The notes below the pieces were generated by a model that was given only the letters and a program-made list of their open reading frames with translations, made no database searches and was not told the DNA's origin. The translations under genes were made by a program, and so were the position numbers. A DNA stretch of 55,967 nucleotides from Actinomadura sp. KC06. Its GTDB lineage: Bacteria > Actinomycetota > Actinomycetes > Streptosporangiales > Streptosporangiaceae. This document shows, piece after piece, positions 40,760 to 50,147 of this stretch (position 1 is its first letter; every line of letters begins with the position of its first letter). Location: positions 1-55,967 of the forward strand of contig NZ_SMKT01000044.1 of assembly GCF_004348735.1 (NCBI RefSeq), given 5' to 3'.

Positions 40760-40774
40760 CTCTAGTCACTGGAG
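40760..40774. promoter_or_regulatory. MerR operator candidate
   Basis: CTCTAGTCACTGGAG, a 15-bp near-palindrome (6 of 7 arm positions), overlaps the ribosome site (GGAG) five bases before the MerR ATG and lies in the divergent promoter region. Confidence 0.45.
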
Positions 40775-40779
40775 CCCTC

Positions 40780-41757
40780 ATGGTGGACGGCATGGACGGC
40801 GACACCCTCTACACGATCGGGGAACTGGCGCGCCGCACCGGCCTTCCGGTACGGACGATCAGGTTCTACTCCGACGAGGGCGTGGTGCCGCCGTCCGGCC
40901 GTACCGCGGCCGGCTACCGGCTGTACGACGTGGCGGCCGTCGCGCGTCTCGACCTGGTGCGGACGCTGCGCGATCTCGGCATCGACCTCGGCACGGTCCG
41001 GCGGGTGCTGGATCGCGAGATCGGCGTCGGGGAGGTCGCGGCGGCGCACGTGGAGGCGCTGGACGTGCAGATCCGGACGCTGCGCCTGCGCCGGGCCGTG
41101 CTGCGGGCGGTCGCGAAACGCGGATCCAATCCAGAGGAGATCGAACTCATGCACAAGCTCGCCCGGCTGTCCGACGAGGAACGGCGGCGGATCATCACCG
41201 ACTTCATCGACGAGTCGTTCGCCGGGCTCGACCTCAACCCCGACTTCGCGGCGAAGATGCGGTCGGCGCTGCCGGAACTGCCCGACGACCCCGAACCCGA
41301 CCAGGTGGACGCGTGGGTCGAACTCGCCGAACTGGTAGGCGACCCCGGTTTCCGCACGTCGATTCGCCGGATGGCCGAGGCGCAGGCCGCCGACATCTCG
41401 CGGGGCTCCTATCCGGACGACCCGGCGCGTCTCGCCGAGCTGACGCGGGAGAAGGTCGAACAGGCCATCGCGGACGGCGTCGCACCGGATTCGGACGCGG
41501 CCCGTCCCATCACGGACGACCTGGCGGGCGCCTACGCGGACGCGTTCGAGGCGACCGACGGCGTCGAGTTCAGGCGCGACCTGCTGGAACGCATGGAGAT
41601 CGGCACTGACCGCCGTGCGGAGCGGTACTGGCAGCTGCTCGCCGTCATCAACGGCTGGCCCGTCCCGCCGACGCTGACACCGTGTTTCGAGTGGTTCATT
41701 GAGGCACTGCGCGCTAGCGGTGCGGACGGCCGCAGGCGGCACACGCGGCAGCGCTAG
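40780..41757 (+). CDS. MerR-family transcriptional regulator
   Basis: A 325-residue MerR protein. The HTH and wing are 'LYTIGELARRTGLPVRTIRFYSDEGVVPPSGRTAAGYRLYD' (about 10-50), followed by a dimerisation helix and a large C-terminal effector domain without obvious metal-binding cysteines, suggesting a drug- or ligand-sensing type. GGAG precedes ATG. Its likely targets are itself and the divergent phosphotransferase gene. Confidence 0.93.
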   Translation: MVDGMDGDTLYTIGELARRTGLPVRTIRFYSDEGVVPPSGRTAAGYRLYDVAAVARLDLVRTLRDLGIDLGTVRRVLDREIGVGEVAAAHVEALDVQIRTLRLRRAVLRAVAKRGSNPEEIELMHKLARLSDEERRRIITDFIDESFAGLDLNPDFAAKMRSALPELPDDPEPDQVDAWVELAELVGDPGFRTSIRRMAEAQAADISRGSYPDDPARLAELTREKVEQAIADGVAPDSDAARPITDDLAGAYADAFEATDGVEFRRDLLERMEIGTDRRAERYWQLLAVINGWPVPPTLTPCFEWFIEALRASGADGRRRHTRQR

Positions 41758-41765
41758 CACCCCTG

Positions 41766-43229
41766 TTAGGGCGTGGCTGGGACGCTGGTGTGGTGCGTGC
41801 CGCGCCAGCGTTTCAGGGAGATCACGTCTGGGGCGCCGTCCAGGACGCCCCCTGCCGGGTCGTCTGCGTCGTCCGTGCGTACCAGGTCGCCGGATGGGCG
41901 CAGGACGTCCCACACCACCAGGGCCGCCAAGGCCAGGACGGTCACGAAGCGCGCGAGCAGGGCCAGGTGGTAGACGTCCTCGCTGATGCCGCCCGCCGGG
42001 GCGTCGAGGCTGAGCACCGCCGACACCGTGTCCGAGAGGTCCGCGCCCGGCGTCTGCGCGGACACCGACAGCAGGAACCACCAGATGCCGAAGAAGTAGA
42101 CGATCTCGCCCACCTGCCAGACCACGAACGCGGGGAGCTTCGGACGCGCCAGCACCGCGAGCGGCAGCAGCCACAGGACGTACTGCGGCGACCAGACCTT
42201 GTTCGGCAGCATGAACGCGACCAGCACGAGGAACATCAGCTGCGCCAAGCGCGGGCGGCGCGGCGCGGCGAACGCGAGGACGGCGATGCAGGCGGCGAGG
42301 ACGAGGAACGTCCCCGTGCCGAGGAGGTTGAGGGTGCCGGTGTCGGACGTGGTCTTCTCCAGCCCGTGGTCCTGGAGGTAGAAGAAGATGGAGCCCCAGT
42401 CGACGCCGCGTTCCTGGCTGAAGGTGTAGAACTCCTTCCAGCCGTCCCACGCGAAGAGCATCACGGGCAGGTTGACCAGCAGCCATGCGCCGGCGGTCCC
42501 GGCGAGCATCCGTCCGAGGGCGCGCCATCGCCCGGCGCGCACGCACAGCAGGACCAGCGGGCCGAGGAGGAGCAGCGGGTAGAACTTCGCCGCGATCGCG
42601 AGGCCGAGCAGCGTCCCCGCGAGTGCCGGGCGCCGTGCCGACCACGCGGCGACGGCCAGCGCGGACAGCGCCACCGCCAGCAGGTCCCAGTTGATGTAGG
42701 CGGTGAGCAGCAGGGCCGGGGACAGCGCCACCATCAGGCCGGTCCGCAGGGAGCGCCGTCCGGCCGCGTACGCGGTGGCGAGGACGGCGACCACCGCGAG
42801 GGCGGCGAGGAGCAGCACGGTGACGTTGTAGAAGGCCATTCCGCGCTCGTCCAGGCCGAACGGCTTCACCAGCCACGCGACCAGCTGCATGAAGCCGCCG
42901 CTCAGCACCGGGTATTCGACGTACTGGATGTCGGAGCCGGTGAGCGAGTCGAAGTACGGGACCTTGCCGTCGTTCAGCCCGCGCACGTAGTAGAGCGGAT
43001 AGATGTCGGTGTAGCAGGCGTTCGTCGTCGTTTTGATGAAGTCGAAGTTCGCCGACGCGCACGGCCGCTTCTGCAGCCAGCCCAGCAGGCACACGAATGC
43101 AGTGAGACCCGTCAGGACGGGGGCGAGCCGCGCCAGCCGACCAGGGCCGGATGAGCCGCCGGGGCCGTCCGCCTCGTCGTTGTCGGTTCCGGCGGCGGGC
43201 ATCCCGAGCCTTTCAGAAGACGACGCCAT
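41766..43229 (-). CDS. GT-C glycosyltransferase (family 87, DUF2029-like)
   Basis: About 487 residues with 10-12 membrane segments. The first periplasmic loop after TM1 holds 'YTDIYPLYYVRGLNDGKVPYFDSLTGSDIQYVEYPVLSGGF', a typical GT87 loop with acidic residues and the family EYP motif. Such enzymes transfer mannose or other sugars from polyprenyl phosphate donors in envelope glycolipid synthesis. ATG 43229 has TAGTCT eight bases upstream; TTG 43238 is also in frame. Its neighbours are cell-wall genes. Confidence 0.9.
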   Translation of the reverse strand: MASSSERLGMPAAGTDNDEADGPGGSSGPGRLARLAPVLTGLTAFVCLLGWLQKRPCASANFDFIKTTTNACYTDIYPLYYVRGLNDGKVPYFDSLTGSDIQYVEYPVLSGGFMQLVAWLVKPFGLDERGMAFYNVTVLLLAALAVVAVLATAYAAGRRSLRTGLMVALSPALLLTAYINWDLLAVALSALAVAAWSARRPALAGTLLGLAIAAKFYPLLLLGPLVLLCVRAGRWRALGRMLAGTAGAWLLVNLPVMLFAWDGWKEFYTFSQERGVDWGSIFFYLQDHGLEKTTSDTGTLNLLGTGTFLVLAACIAVLAFAAPRRPRLAQLMFLVLVAFMLPNKVWSPQYVLWLLPLAVLARPKLPAFVVWQVGEIVYFFGIWWFLLSVSAQTPGADLSDTVSAVLSLDAPAGGISEDVYHLALLARFVTVLALAALVVWDVLRPSGDLVRTDDADDPAGGVLDGAPDVISLKRWRGTHHTSVPATP

Positions 43230-43291
43230 GGACAGCAAGACTATTGGTCATCACGGCCGCCCGCGCGCCGCAAGCGCACCGGGAACATGGG

Positions 43292-43324
43292 ACGGCCCGG
43301 ACCCCGCCAAGGGCTCCGGGCCGT
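43292..43324 (-). terminator. hairpin after the first PBP gene
   Basis: ACGGCCCGGA and TCCGGGCCGT form a perfect 10-bp stem with a 13-base loop, 36 bp beyond the PBP stop on the minus strand. Confidence 0.55.
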
Positions 43325-43359
43325 TCCGTTCCAGGTGCCGGGGCTAACGCCCGGCCGCG

Positions 43360-46107
43360 CTAATTAGGGGGGTTCGGCTCATTCGGTTCGTCCCGCCTGC
43401 AGGCGGGATGGTTCCTGTTCTCGGGTTTCTCGCACCACCAGGTCTTGTCCCCTTCGGGCGGAAGGTTCGGGTTGCAGCCGAGCGGCAGGCCGTACTCGTT
43501 GCAGGGCTGCCCCCCGCCTGTGGGCGGCGCCGTCGGGAACGACGGGCCCGGGGACGGCGTCTGGCAGTTCGGCAACGGCTGCCCCGGCTCGCAGGTCGGG
43601 CGTTCCGTCGGGGACGGCGCCGACGTCGTCGGGGCCGGCTTCGGCTTCGCCCACGGGGCGAGCTCGCCGCCGTTGACGGGCGGCGGGAACTGCGCGATCT
43701 CCTTGCCGTCCAGCGCCTTCGTCATGAACCGCTTGAACAGGTCGGCCGGGACGGTACCACCGTAGACCTGGCTGTAGTTGCCGACGCCGATCAGCGACTT
43801 GCGCGAGTTGTCCTTGCCCTGACGCCACATCGCCGACGCCGTCACGAGCTGCGGCGTGTAGCCGACGAACCAGGCGGACTTGTTCTCGTCCGTCGTACCG
43901 GTCTTGCCGGCCACCGGACGGGCGCCGAGGCTCGCGCGCTTACCGGTACCGGACGTGACGACCGCCTGCATCGCCGAGGTCGCGTCGGCCGCGACCCCCT
44001 CGGAAAACACGGTCTCGGGCTTCTGCCACGGCAGCTTCTCCAGGACGTCGCCGTCCTTGTTCGTGACCGGGTGGCCCGTGTTGGTGGTGATCTCGGAGAT
44101 GACGTGCGCGGGCCGGTGCTTGCCCCCGGCGGCGAACGTCGAGTACACCGACGCCATCGTGACCGGGGTCGTGTCGATGACGCCGAGCGGCAGCGAGGTG
44201 TAGGTCGGGTTGAGGTTCGGGGTGTTCTTCGGGATCCCCATCTTCTTGGCCATGTCGATGACGTTCGACAGCTGCACCTTCTGCCCCAGCTCGACGTACG
44301 CCGTGTTGATCGACATCGCCGTCATCTGCTTGAGGTTGTAGACGCCGTTCTCCGACCTGGCGTCGTTGGTGAACGTCGCGCCGTTGATGGTCCGCTTGTA
44401 GCTGCCGTCCATCGTCGTCTGCAGGCTGATGCCCTGGTCGAGCGCGGTGGCCAGCACGATGGGCTTGAACGACGACCCGGGCTGCACCAGCCCCTGGAAG
44501 GAGTTGTCGAACTGCTGCTTGCGGTAGTCCGGACCGCCGTAGGCGGCCACCACCCCGCCCGTCTTCGGGTCGACGGCGGCGAGACCGAACTGGATGTCGC
44601 TGCCGAGCCCGTTCTCCTTCTTGATCTGCTTGACGACCTTGTTGGTGTAGTCCTGCATCTGCCGGTTGAAGGTCGTCTTGATCCGGAGGCCGCCGGTCTC
44701 CAGCATCTGCTCGTCGATGCCGAGCGCCTTCAGCTCGGCGAGGACGCGGTCCTGGAGGTAGCCGGTGTTCTCGTCGTCCGGGACGTCGCTCCAGTTCTCC
44801 TGCGTCTGCGGGAACTTCGCCGCGGCGCGCTTGGTCTGGTCGAGCCAGCCCTGCTCGACCATCCCGTCGAGGACGTAGTTCCAGCGGTCGATCAGCGCCT
44901 GCTTGGCCGGGTTGGACGCCGGGCCGTAGGTCGCGAAGTACCCGGGGCGCTGGATCAGCGCGGCGAGCATCGCCGCCTCGGACTCGTTGATCTCGGTGAC
45001 GGGCTTGTGGAAGTAGGCGCGGGACGCCGCCTGGATGCCGTACGACCGGCGTCCGAACGCGACGGTGTTGAGGTAGAGCTGGAGGATCATCTTCTTGTCC
45101 ATCTCCTTGCCGAGACGGATCGAGATGAGGATCTCCTTGAGCTTGCGGCTGACCGTCCTGTCCTGGCTGAGGCCCGCGTAGTAGTTCCGCGCCATCTGCT
45201 GCGTGATCGTCGAGGCGCCGGCGACCTCGCCGCCGGCGACGGCCCGGTACATCGCGCCCGCGATGCCGGTCGGGGAGATGCCCGGCTCGTGCCAGAAGTT
45301 GCGGTCCTCCGCGGCGAGGATCGCGTTCTGGACGTGCTTCGGGACCTTGTCGAGCGGGATGTCCTCGCGGTGGGTGCCGATGCGGGCGAGCGGGGCGCCG
45401 TCCGAGAACGTGATCAGCGACTCCTGCCGGAGCGCGGCCTGCTGCTTCTCGGTCGGGATGGGGGTGTTGGCGTACGCGACGACGACGAGCGTGGCCATGC
45501 CGAGGATCAGCACGCTGACGACGGCGACCATGACCTTCCAGGACGGCACGTACCGCCGCCAGCCGGTCTTCTCCGGGTCGTCGCCGTCCGGGCCCTTGCC
45601 GCGGCGGTTCCAGAAGGCGAGGCCGTCGCGCATGCCGTCGCCGCGCCTGCCGCCGGAGCCGCCGCTGCCGCCCCAGAAGCTCTCGTCCCCGTCGTCCCCG
45701 GGGCCGCCGCGCCGGCCGAAGCCGCCTCCGCCGCCCGGCCCGCGTCCACCCGGCCCGCCGGGACCGCCGGGACCGCCGGGGCCACCAGGGCCGCCGGGTC
45801 CGCCTGGGATGCCGGGGCCTGCGGCGCCGCCCGCGGCACCGGCCCGTCCGGGACGGCCCGGAGGGCCGCCCGGGCCCGAACGCATCGATGAAGGTGTGCC
45901 GCGGCGCCGTCCGCCGCCGCCTCCGATCCTCGCCGGCCCGCCGCTCCGTCCGCCCGACCTGCCGCCGGGGCGCGGGACCCGGCCGGGGGTGCCGGACGAC
46001 CCGCCGCGCGGCGCACCGGCGGGCGGGCCCGAACCGCCGGAGCGGGGGGTCGCCCTCCGGTCGGGGCCATCTCCGAATTCCGGTCCGTATGGGCTTCGGT
46101 TACTCAC
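43360..46107 (-). CDS. class A penicillin-binding protein (copy 1)
   Basis: A 915-residue bifunctional peptidoglycan synthase. A cytoplasmic Gly/Pro-rich, collagen-like tail (1-190) precedes one TM (about 192-213). The GT51 domain has AAEDRNFWHEPG and STITQQMARNYY. The transpeptidase has SxxK (GSSFKP, S545), SIN (near 599) and KTGTTDENKSAWFVGY (near 734). The C-terminus is Pro-rich with three Cys pairs. The GTG start shares a 22-bp leader with the upstream PBP gene, of which it is a tandem paralogue. Confidence 0.95.
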   Translation of the reverse strand: MSNRSPYGPEFGDGPDRRATPRSGGSGPPAGAPRGGSSGTPGRVPRPGGRSGGRSGGPARIGGGGGRRRGTPSSMRSGPGGPPGRPGRAGAAGGAAGPGIPGGPGGPGGPGGPGGPGGPGGRGPGGGGGFGRRGGPGDDGDESFWGGSGGSGGRRGDGMRDGLAFWNRRGKGPDGDDPEKTGWRRYVPSWKVMVAVVSVLILGMATLVVVAYANTPIPTEKQQAALRQESLITFSDGAPLARIGTHREDIPLDKVPKHVQNAILAAEDRNFWHEPGISPTGIAGAMYRAVAGGEVAGASTITQQMARNYYAGLSQDRTVSRKLKEILISIRLGKEMDKKMILQLYLNTVAFGRRSYGIQAASRAYFHKPVTEINESEAAMLAALIQRPGYFATYGPASNPAKQALIDRWNYVLDGMVEQGWLDQTKRAAAKFPQTQENWSDVPDDENTGYLQDRVLAELKALGIDEQMLETGGLRIKTTFNRQMQDYTNKVVKQIKKENGLGSDIQFGLAAVDPKTGGVVAAYGGPDYRKQQFDNSFQGLVQPGSSFKPIVLATALDQGISLQTTMDGSYKRTINGATFTNDARSENGVYNLKQMTAMSINTAYVELGQKVQLSNVIDMAKKMGIPKNTPNLNPTYTSLPLGVIDTTPVTMASVYSTFAAGGKHRPAHVISEITTNTGHPVTNKDGDVLEKLPWQKPETVFSEGVAADATSAMQAVVTSGTGKRASLGARPVAGKTGTTDENKSAWFVGYTPQLVTASAMWRQGKDNSRKSLIGVGNYSQVYGGTVPADLFKRFMTKALDGKEIAQFPPPVNGGELAPWAKPKPAPTTSAPSPTERPTCEPGQPLPNCQTPSPGPSFPTAPPTGGGQPCNEYGLPLGCNPNLPPEGDKTWWCEKPENRNHPACRRDEPNEPNPPN

Positions 46108-46158
46108 GCGACCTCATCAACTGGGGTACGGCTGTGCGTCGTCAGAGAGTACTGCGCC
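46100..46158 (-). repeat. PBP leader, copy 1 of a duplicated element
   Basis: 46100-46121 (start codon and ribosome site) is identical to 50045-50066 before the other PBP gene. Further upstream, 46130-46158 matches 50118-50147 with a few changes. The two blocks are 8 bp apart here and 51 bp apart in the other copy. Confidence 0.75.
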
Positions 46159-46311
46159 CCCGGAGGCGCGGGGGCCGAGGCGCCGAGCCTCGCCTCCCCC
46201 CGGAGCTCCGGGCGCGCTCCGTCACGCCCCCTGGCGTGCGGCGACTCGGGAACATGCTTCATGTCACACCACCGCCTCCATGGGACGGTTCGGACGGGAC
46301 GGTCCGCCGGT

Positions 46312-49300
46312 TCATTCCGGCGGCCTCGACACCGGGTACAGCGGAGCGAGGCCCGCCGTACTGGGCTCGTTGAGGCCACCGCCGCCCCGTATCCGGCATG
46401 CGGGGTGGCCTGGGTGCATGTTGCACCACCATTGCGGCGCCGGGTAGCTCGGCGGCCTGTTCGGGTTGCAGTTGGGGTCGGGGAACGGCGACTGGCACGG
46501 CGGCTTGTTGCCTCCGCCGTTGCCACCACCGTTGCCGCCGCCGTCGCCCTTGCAGCGCGGGTCGTACTCGCCGATCGGGCTGTCGCACCACGGCGGCCTG
46601 TCGTCCTTCTTCTCCGGCGGCTTCGCCCAGGTCTGGACGAGCCCGCCCCAGGCCGGCGGCGGGAACTGCCTGGCCTCCACGCCGCGCAGCGCGTCCGACA
46701 TGTAGGACCGCCAGATGCGGGCGGGGATCGTGCCGCCCTCCACCTCGCCGATCCCCGGCAGGATCACCGACTTCTTCTTCCCGTTCGGCCCCACCGAGTC
46801 GTTGTAGAGCGTCACCGCCGTGGACACCTGCGGCACGTACCCGATGAACCACGACGAGACGTTCCGGTCGGTCGTGCCGGTCTTGCCCGCGGCCTGGCGT
46901 CCATCCGGCAGCCGCGCCGCCGTCGCCGTGCCGCCCCGGATGACCTGCTGCATCGCGTAGGTGGCGTCCGCGGCGACCTTCGGGGTGAAGACGCGGCGCT
47001 TCTCGTACTTCGGCTTCAGCCGCACCGTCTTGTTGTCGGACTGCCTGACCTGGCGGATCACATGCGGCTGGTGGTACACGCCGCCGTTGGCGAACACCGC
47101 GTACCCGGCGGCCTGCTCGATCGGACGGATGTCGTTGACGCCCAGCGCCAGGTTCAGGCAGCACTTGTGCGGCTTGAGCAGATCGGACGCGATCCCGGCG
47201 TCCGTCTCCGTCTTCATCACCTCTTCGATGCCGACCTTGCCCATCAGCTGGAGGAACGCGGTGTTCACCGACTCCTCCGTCGCCGTGATGAGGTTGACCG
47301 CCGGAGGCACCTGATGGGAGTTCGGGACCATCACGGCGTTGGGATCGCTCCGCGAGACGACGTTGCCCTCACCGTCGAGCGGGATCTTCGACCGGCCCTC
47401 CACCATGCTCTTCAGGCTGTAGTTCTGCTTCAGCGCCGTCGCCAGCACGTACGGCTTCATCGCCGACCCCGCCTGCGCGCGTCCCTGCCAGACGTTGTTG
47501 AACGCCTGGTCCAGGTAGTCGGGACCGCCGTAGAACGAGACGACCTCGCCGTTCGCGGTGTTCACCGACACCAGCCCGACGCGGATCTTCTTCTTCGCCA
47601 GCTTCTTCGGGTCCACCTGCGGGACGGTCTGCTCCGCCGCCCGCTTCGCCATCGCCATCCGCTTGCGGTCGAACGTCGTGTAGACGCGCAGGCCCTTGGT
47701 CGTCAGCTCCTTGTCGTCGATCCCGAGCCGGCGCAGCTCCTCCTTGGCGCGCATCAGCATGTAGCCGCGCTGGCCGCCGTACAGCTGGTTGCCCGTGCCC
47801 GCCTCTTTGATCTTGGGCAGGCGCTGCTTGTACTTGTCGGCGTCGCCCTGGCTGAGCTTGCCCATCTTGACCATGCCGTCGAGCGTGTACTGGTACCGGC
47901 CGGTCACCCACGCCCGGTTGCCCTCCTGGCCCGGGTCGCGGTTCGGGTTCTGGATGATGCCGCCGAGGAACGCGGCCTGGTCCGGCTTGAGCTTCCACAC
48001 GTCCGTCCCGAAGTACTCGCGGGACGCCGCCTGGATGCCGTACGTGTCGCGGCCCATGTAGATGGTGTTCAGGTACAGCTTGAGGATCTCGTCCTTGGTG
48101 TGCTTGTCCTCCAGCTTCAGCGAGATGAACAGCTCCTTGAACTTCCGGTTCATCGTCCGGTTGTTCGGGTCGGAGTAGTAGTTCTTCGCCAGCTGCTGCG
48201 TGATCGTGGAGCCGCCGCCCGACCCGCCGGTCAGGTTCTTCCACACCGCCCGCGTCGTGCCCTTGACCGAGAATCCGGGGTCGGTGCGGAAGCTGCGGTT
48301 CTCCGCCGCGAGCACCGCGTCCTGGACGGTCGGCGGCACCTTGCTCAGCTCGACGCTCTGCCGCTTCTTGCCGATGCGTCCGATCTCGGTTCCGTCGGTG
48401 TGGTAGAAGATCGACGCCTGGTCCTCAACGCCCGCCACCGTGGGCTCCGCGGGCGTCGGCGTGTTCGCGTACGCGACCCAGATCAGCGTGATGAACGCGG
48501 CGAACCCGAGCCCGCAGACACCGGCCACGACCTTCCAGGACGGGATGTACTTGCGCCAGCCCTCGCCCCGGGACCGCAGATGATCGATAAAGCTCGTCTT
48601 GTTAGGCCCAGGTCCTCCGGGTCCGCCGGGCCCTGCTGGTCCCCCCGGCCCGCCTGGACCGCCTGGACGGCCGGGGCCGCCCGGTCCTACGAGGCTGCCC
48701 GCCCGATGCGACGCACGCGTCCCGCTCCCGCCGCCGCGGAACTTCCCGGCGACCTTCGACCCGAGGTCCTGACCTAGCTTCCCGAGCCCGCCGAGCTTCT
48801 CCCGGACGCCGTTACCGGTCGTCCCGAACCCGGCCATTCCAGCCCCGGCACCGGCCGCCATCCCTGGCCCGGCTGCCGCACCGGCGGCATGTCTTCCCGC
48901 ACCCGGCCGAGGAGCACCGCCCATGCCGGACGCGTTAGGCGGCCGAGGCCCACCAGGCATATTCGGCCCACCAGGCCCACTCATCGCAGGCCCACTCATC
49001 CCAGGCCGCCCCGGACCAGGCCCACCCGGACCACCCGGGCCAGGTCCACCCGCGCCAACCGGACCGCGCCCGCCGGACATGGCGTCGCCCATAGGCGATC
49101 TGATCGGCGCACCCGGAACGTTCGGCCCTCCGGCCGCACCGCTTCCACCCGGCATCCCCGGCCCGCTCAAGGGCGGTTGTCCGCCTGCGCTGCCAGGGCC
49201 GCTCGACCACCCGGACCCACCAGGGCCGCCTCGCGTGGCCGCGTCACCAAATCCGCCCAACCCTTCAGGCGCAGTAGCCCCACCCGGACCACTCGAGTTA

Positions 49301-50052
49301 CTCGGACCACCAGGGCTGCCGGATCCGCTTGGGGCCCCGCCCGTCCATGAGCCGCCCAGCCCACCGCCGGGTGCACCACTTGACCCGGGCAGACCAGCAT
49401 CGCTCGGAGAACCGAAGTCACCAGGCAGGCTCGATCCAGCCGACCCAGCGCCTCCGCTCGTCCCGCCCGAGGATCCAACGCCGCCACCCGGGGCTCCCGG
49501 CGTTCCAGATCCGGAGGACGATTCCAATCCAGGGAAACCAGACACGCTGGAACCAGCCGACGGGCTCAAGCCGGGGAAACCGGAGTCGCTCGGCAAGCCA
49601 AAATCACTCGACGGGCTCGATCCCACCGGTGCAGCGCCTCCGGTCGTCCCGCCTGGCATTCCAGAACCGGCGGACGATGGCAAGCCAGGGAAAGCCGGGT
49701 CGGTCAAAGGAGAGCTGCCGGGAGTGCTCGGCTCCGATGGAAGGCTCGGGCCGGCGGATGCGGCGGTTCCGCTGAGGGCGCCCGGCTCGCTGGGCATGCC
49801 GTGGCCGGGCGGCGTCCCGGATTCGGACGGAACGGAAGGTCCGGGAACGGAGGGGCCGGGGACGGAGGGGCCGCCCATGAAGCTCAGGGTGTGGTCCTGC
49901 GGTCCAGCCGGTGTCTCTGCCGCGCCTGGCGCGGTGGACTCGCGGTGGACGCCCGGCTGCTCGGGGTCGCCGGAATCGCCGGGACGGGGGTTCTGCTGCC
50001 CGCCCGGCCTCTGCGACCCGGGTTCCGGTCGGGGCTGGCTTGGATTACTCAC
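46312..50052 (-). CDS. class A penicillin-binding protein (copy 2, very long tail)
   Basis: A 1246-residue bifunctional PBP. About 505 residues of Gly/Pro/Ser-rich sequence precede the single TM (about 508-530). GT51 motifs: AAENRSFRTDPGF and STITQQLAKNYYS. Transpeptidase: GSAMKP (S863), SVNTAF and KTGTTDRNVSSWFIGY (near 1054). The C-terminus has Pro-rich linkers and three Cys pairs like copy 1. Promoter-side sequence is shared with copy 1. It is divergent from a PadR regulator. Typical class A PBPs are 700-850 residues, so the tail is exceptional. Confidence 0.95.
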   Translation of the reverse strand: MSNPSQPRPEPGSQRPGGQQNPRPGDSGDPEQPGVHRESTAPGAAETPAGPQDHTLSFMGGPSVPGPSVPGPSVPSESGTPPGHGMPSEPGALSGTAASAGPSLPSEPSTPGSSPLTDPAFPGLPSSAGSGMPGGTTGGAAPVGSSPSSDFGLPSDSGFPGLSPSAGSSVSGFPGLESSSGSGTPGAPGGGVGSSGGTSGGAGSAGSSLPGDFGSPSDAGLPGSSGAPGGGLGGSWTGGAPSGSGSPGGPSNSSGPGGATAPEGLGGFGDAATRGGPGGSGWSSGPGSAGGQPPLSGPGMPGGSGAAGGPNVPGAPIRSPMGDAMSGGRGPVGAGGPGPGGPGGPGPGRPGMSGPAMSGPGGPNMPGGPRPPNASGMGGAPRPGAGRHAAGAAAGPGMAAGAGAGMAGFGTTGNGVREKLGGLGKLGQDLGSKVAGKFRGGGSGTRASHRAGSLVGPGGPGRPGGPGGPGGPAGPGGPGGPGPNKTSFIDHLRSRGEGWRKYIPSWKVVAGVCGLGFAAFITLIWVAYANTPTPAEPTVAGVEDQASIFYHTDGTEIGRIGKKRQSVELSKVPPTVQDAVLAAENRSFRTDPGFSVKGTTRAVWKNLTGGSGGGSTITQQLAKNYYSDPNNRTMNRKFKELFISLKLEDKHTKDEILKLYLNTIYMGRDTYGIQAASREYFGTDVWKLKPDQAAFLGGIIQNPNRDPGQEGNRAWVTGRYQYTLDGMVKMGKLSQGDADKYKQRLPKIKEAGTGNQLYGGQRGYMLMRAKEELRRLGIDDKELTTKGLRVYTTFDRKRMAMAKRAAEQTVPQVDPKKLAKKKIRVGLVSVNTANGEVVSFYGGPDYLDQAFNNVWQGRAQAGSAMKPYVLATALKQNYSLKSMVEGRSKIPLDGEGNVVSRSDPNAVMVPNSHQVPPAVNLITATEESVNTAFLQLMGKVGIEEVMKTETDAGIASDLLKPHKCCLNLALGVNDIRPIEQAAGYAVFANGGVYHQPHVIRQVRQSDNKTVRLKPKYEKRRVFTPKVAADATYAMQQVIRGGTATAARLPDGRQAAGKTGTTDRNVSSWFIGYVPQVSTAVTLYNDSVGPNGKKKSVILPGIGEVEGGTIPARIWRSYMSDALRGVEARQFPPPAWGGLVQTWAKPPEKKDDRPPWCDSPIGEYDPRCKGDGGGNGGGNGGGNKPPCQSPFPDPNCNPNRPPSYPAPQWWCNMHPGHPACRIRGGGGLNEPSTAGLAPLYPVSRPPE

Positions 50053-50147
50053 GCGACCTCATCAACAGGGGACAACGGTTAGTTGCCGAGGGGCCGGGGT
50101 CACCCACGGCTAAGAGCGGCTGTGCGCCGTCCGAAGCGTACTGTGCG
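50045..50147 (-). repeat. PBP leader, copy 2 of a duplicated element
   Basis: Same two blocks as upstream of PBP copy 1, with a longer spacer. The outer block (CGGCTGTGCG ... GTACTG) probably includes promoter or operator sequence kept in both copies. Confidence 0.7.

Noticed and set aside
40762..43092. A 776-codon open frame on the minus strand across the MerR and GT87 genes
   Set aside because: It is antisense to MerR and out of frame with the GT87 gene. Its translation is Arg/Gly/Pro-rich with no domain, as expected from GC-rich shadows.
43408..45891. An 827-codon plus-strand frame opposite PBP copy 1
   Set aside because: Antisense shadow of a clear PBP with all catalytic motifs; the composition is Arg/Val/Gly-biased and no ribosome site is present.
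46261..48777. An 838-codon plus-strand frame opposite PBP copy 2
   Set aside because: Same reason: the minus strand encodes a full PBP; this frame has Arg/His-rich nonsense composition.
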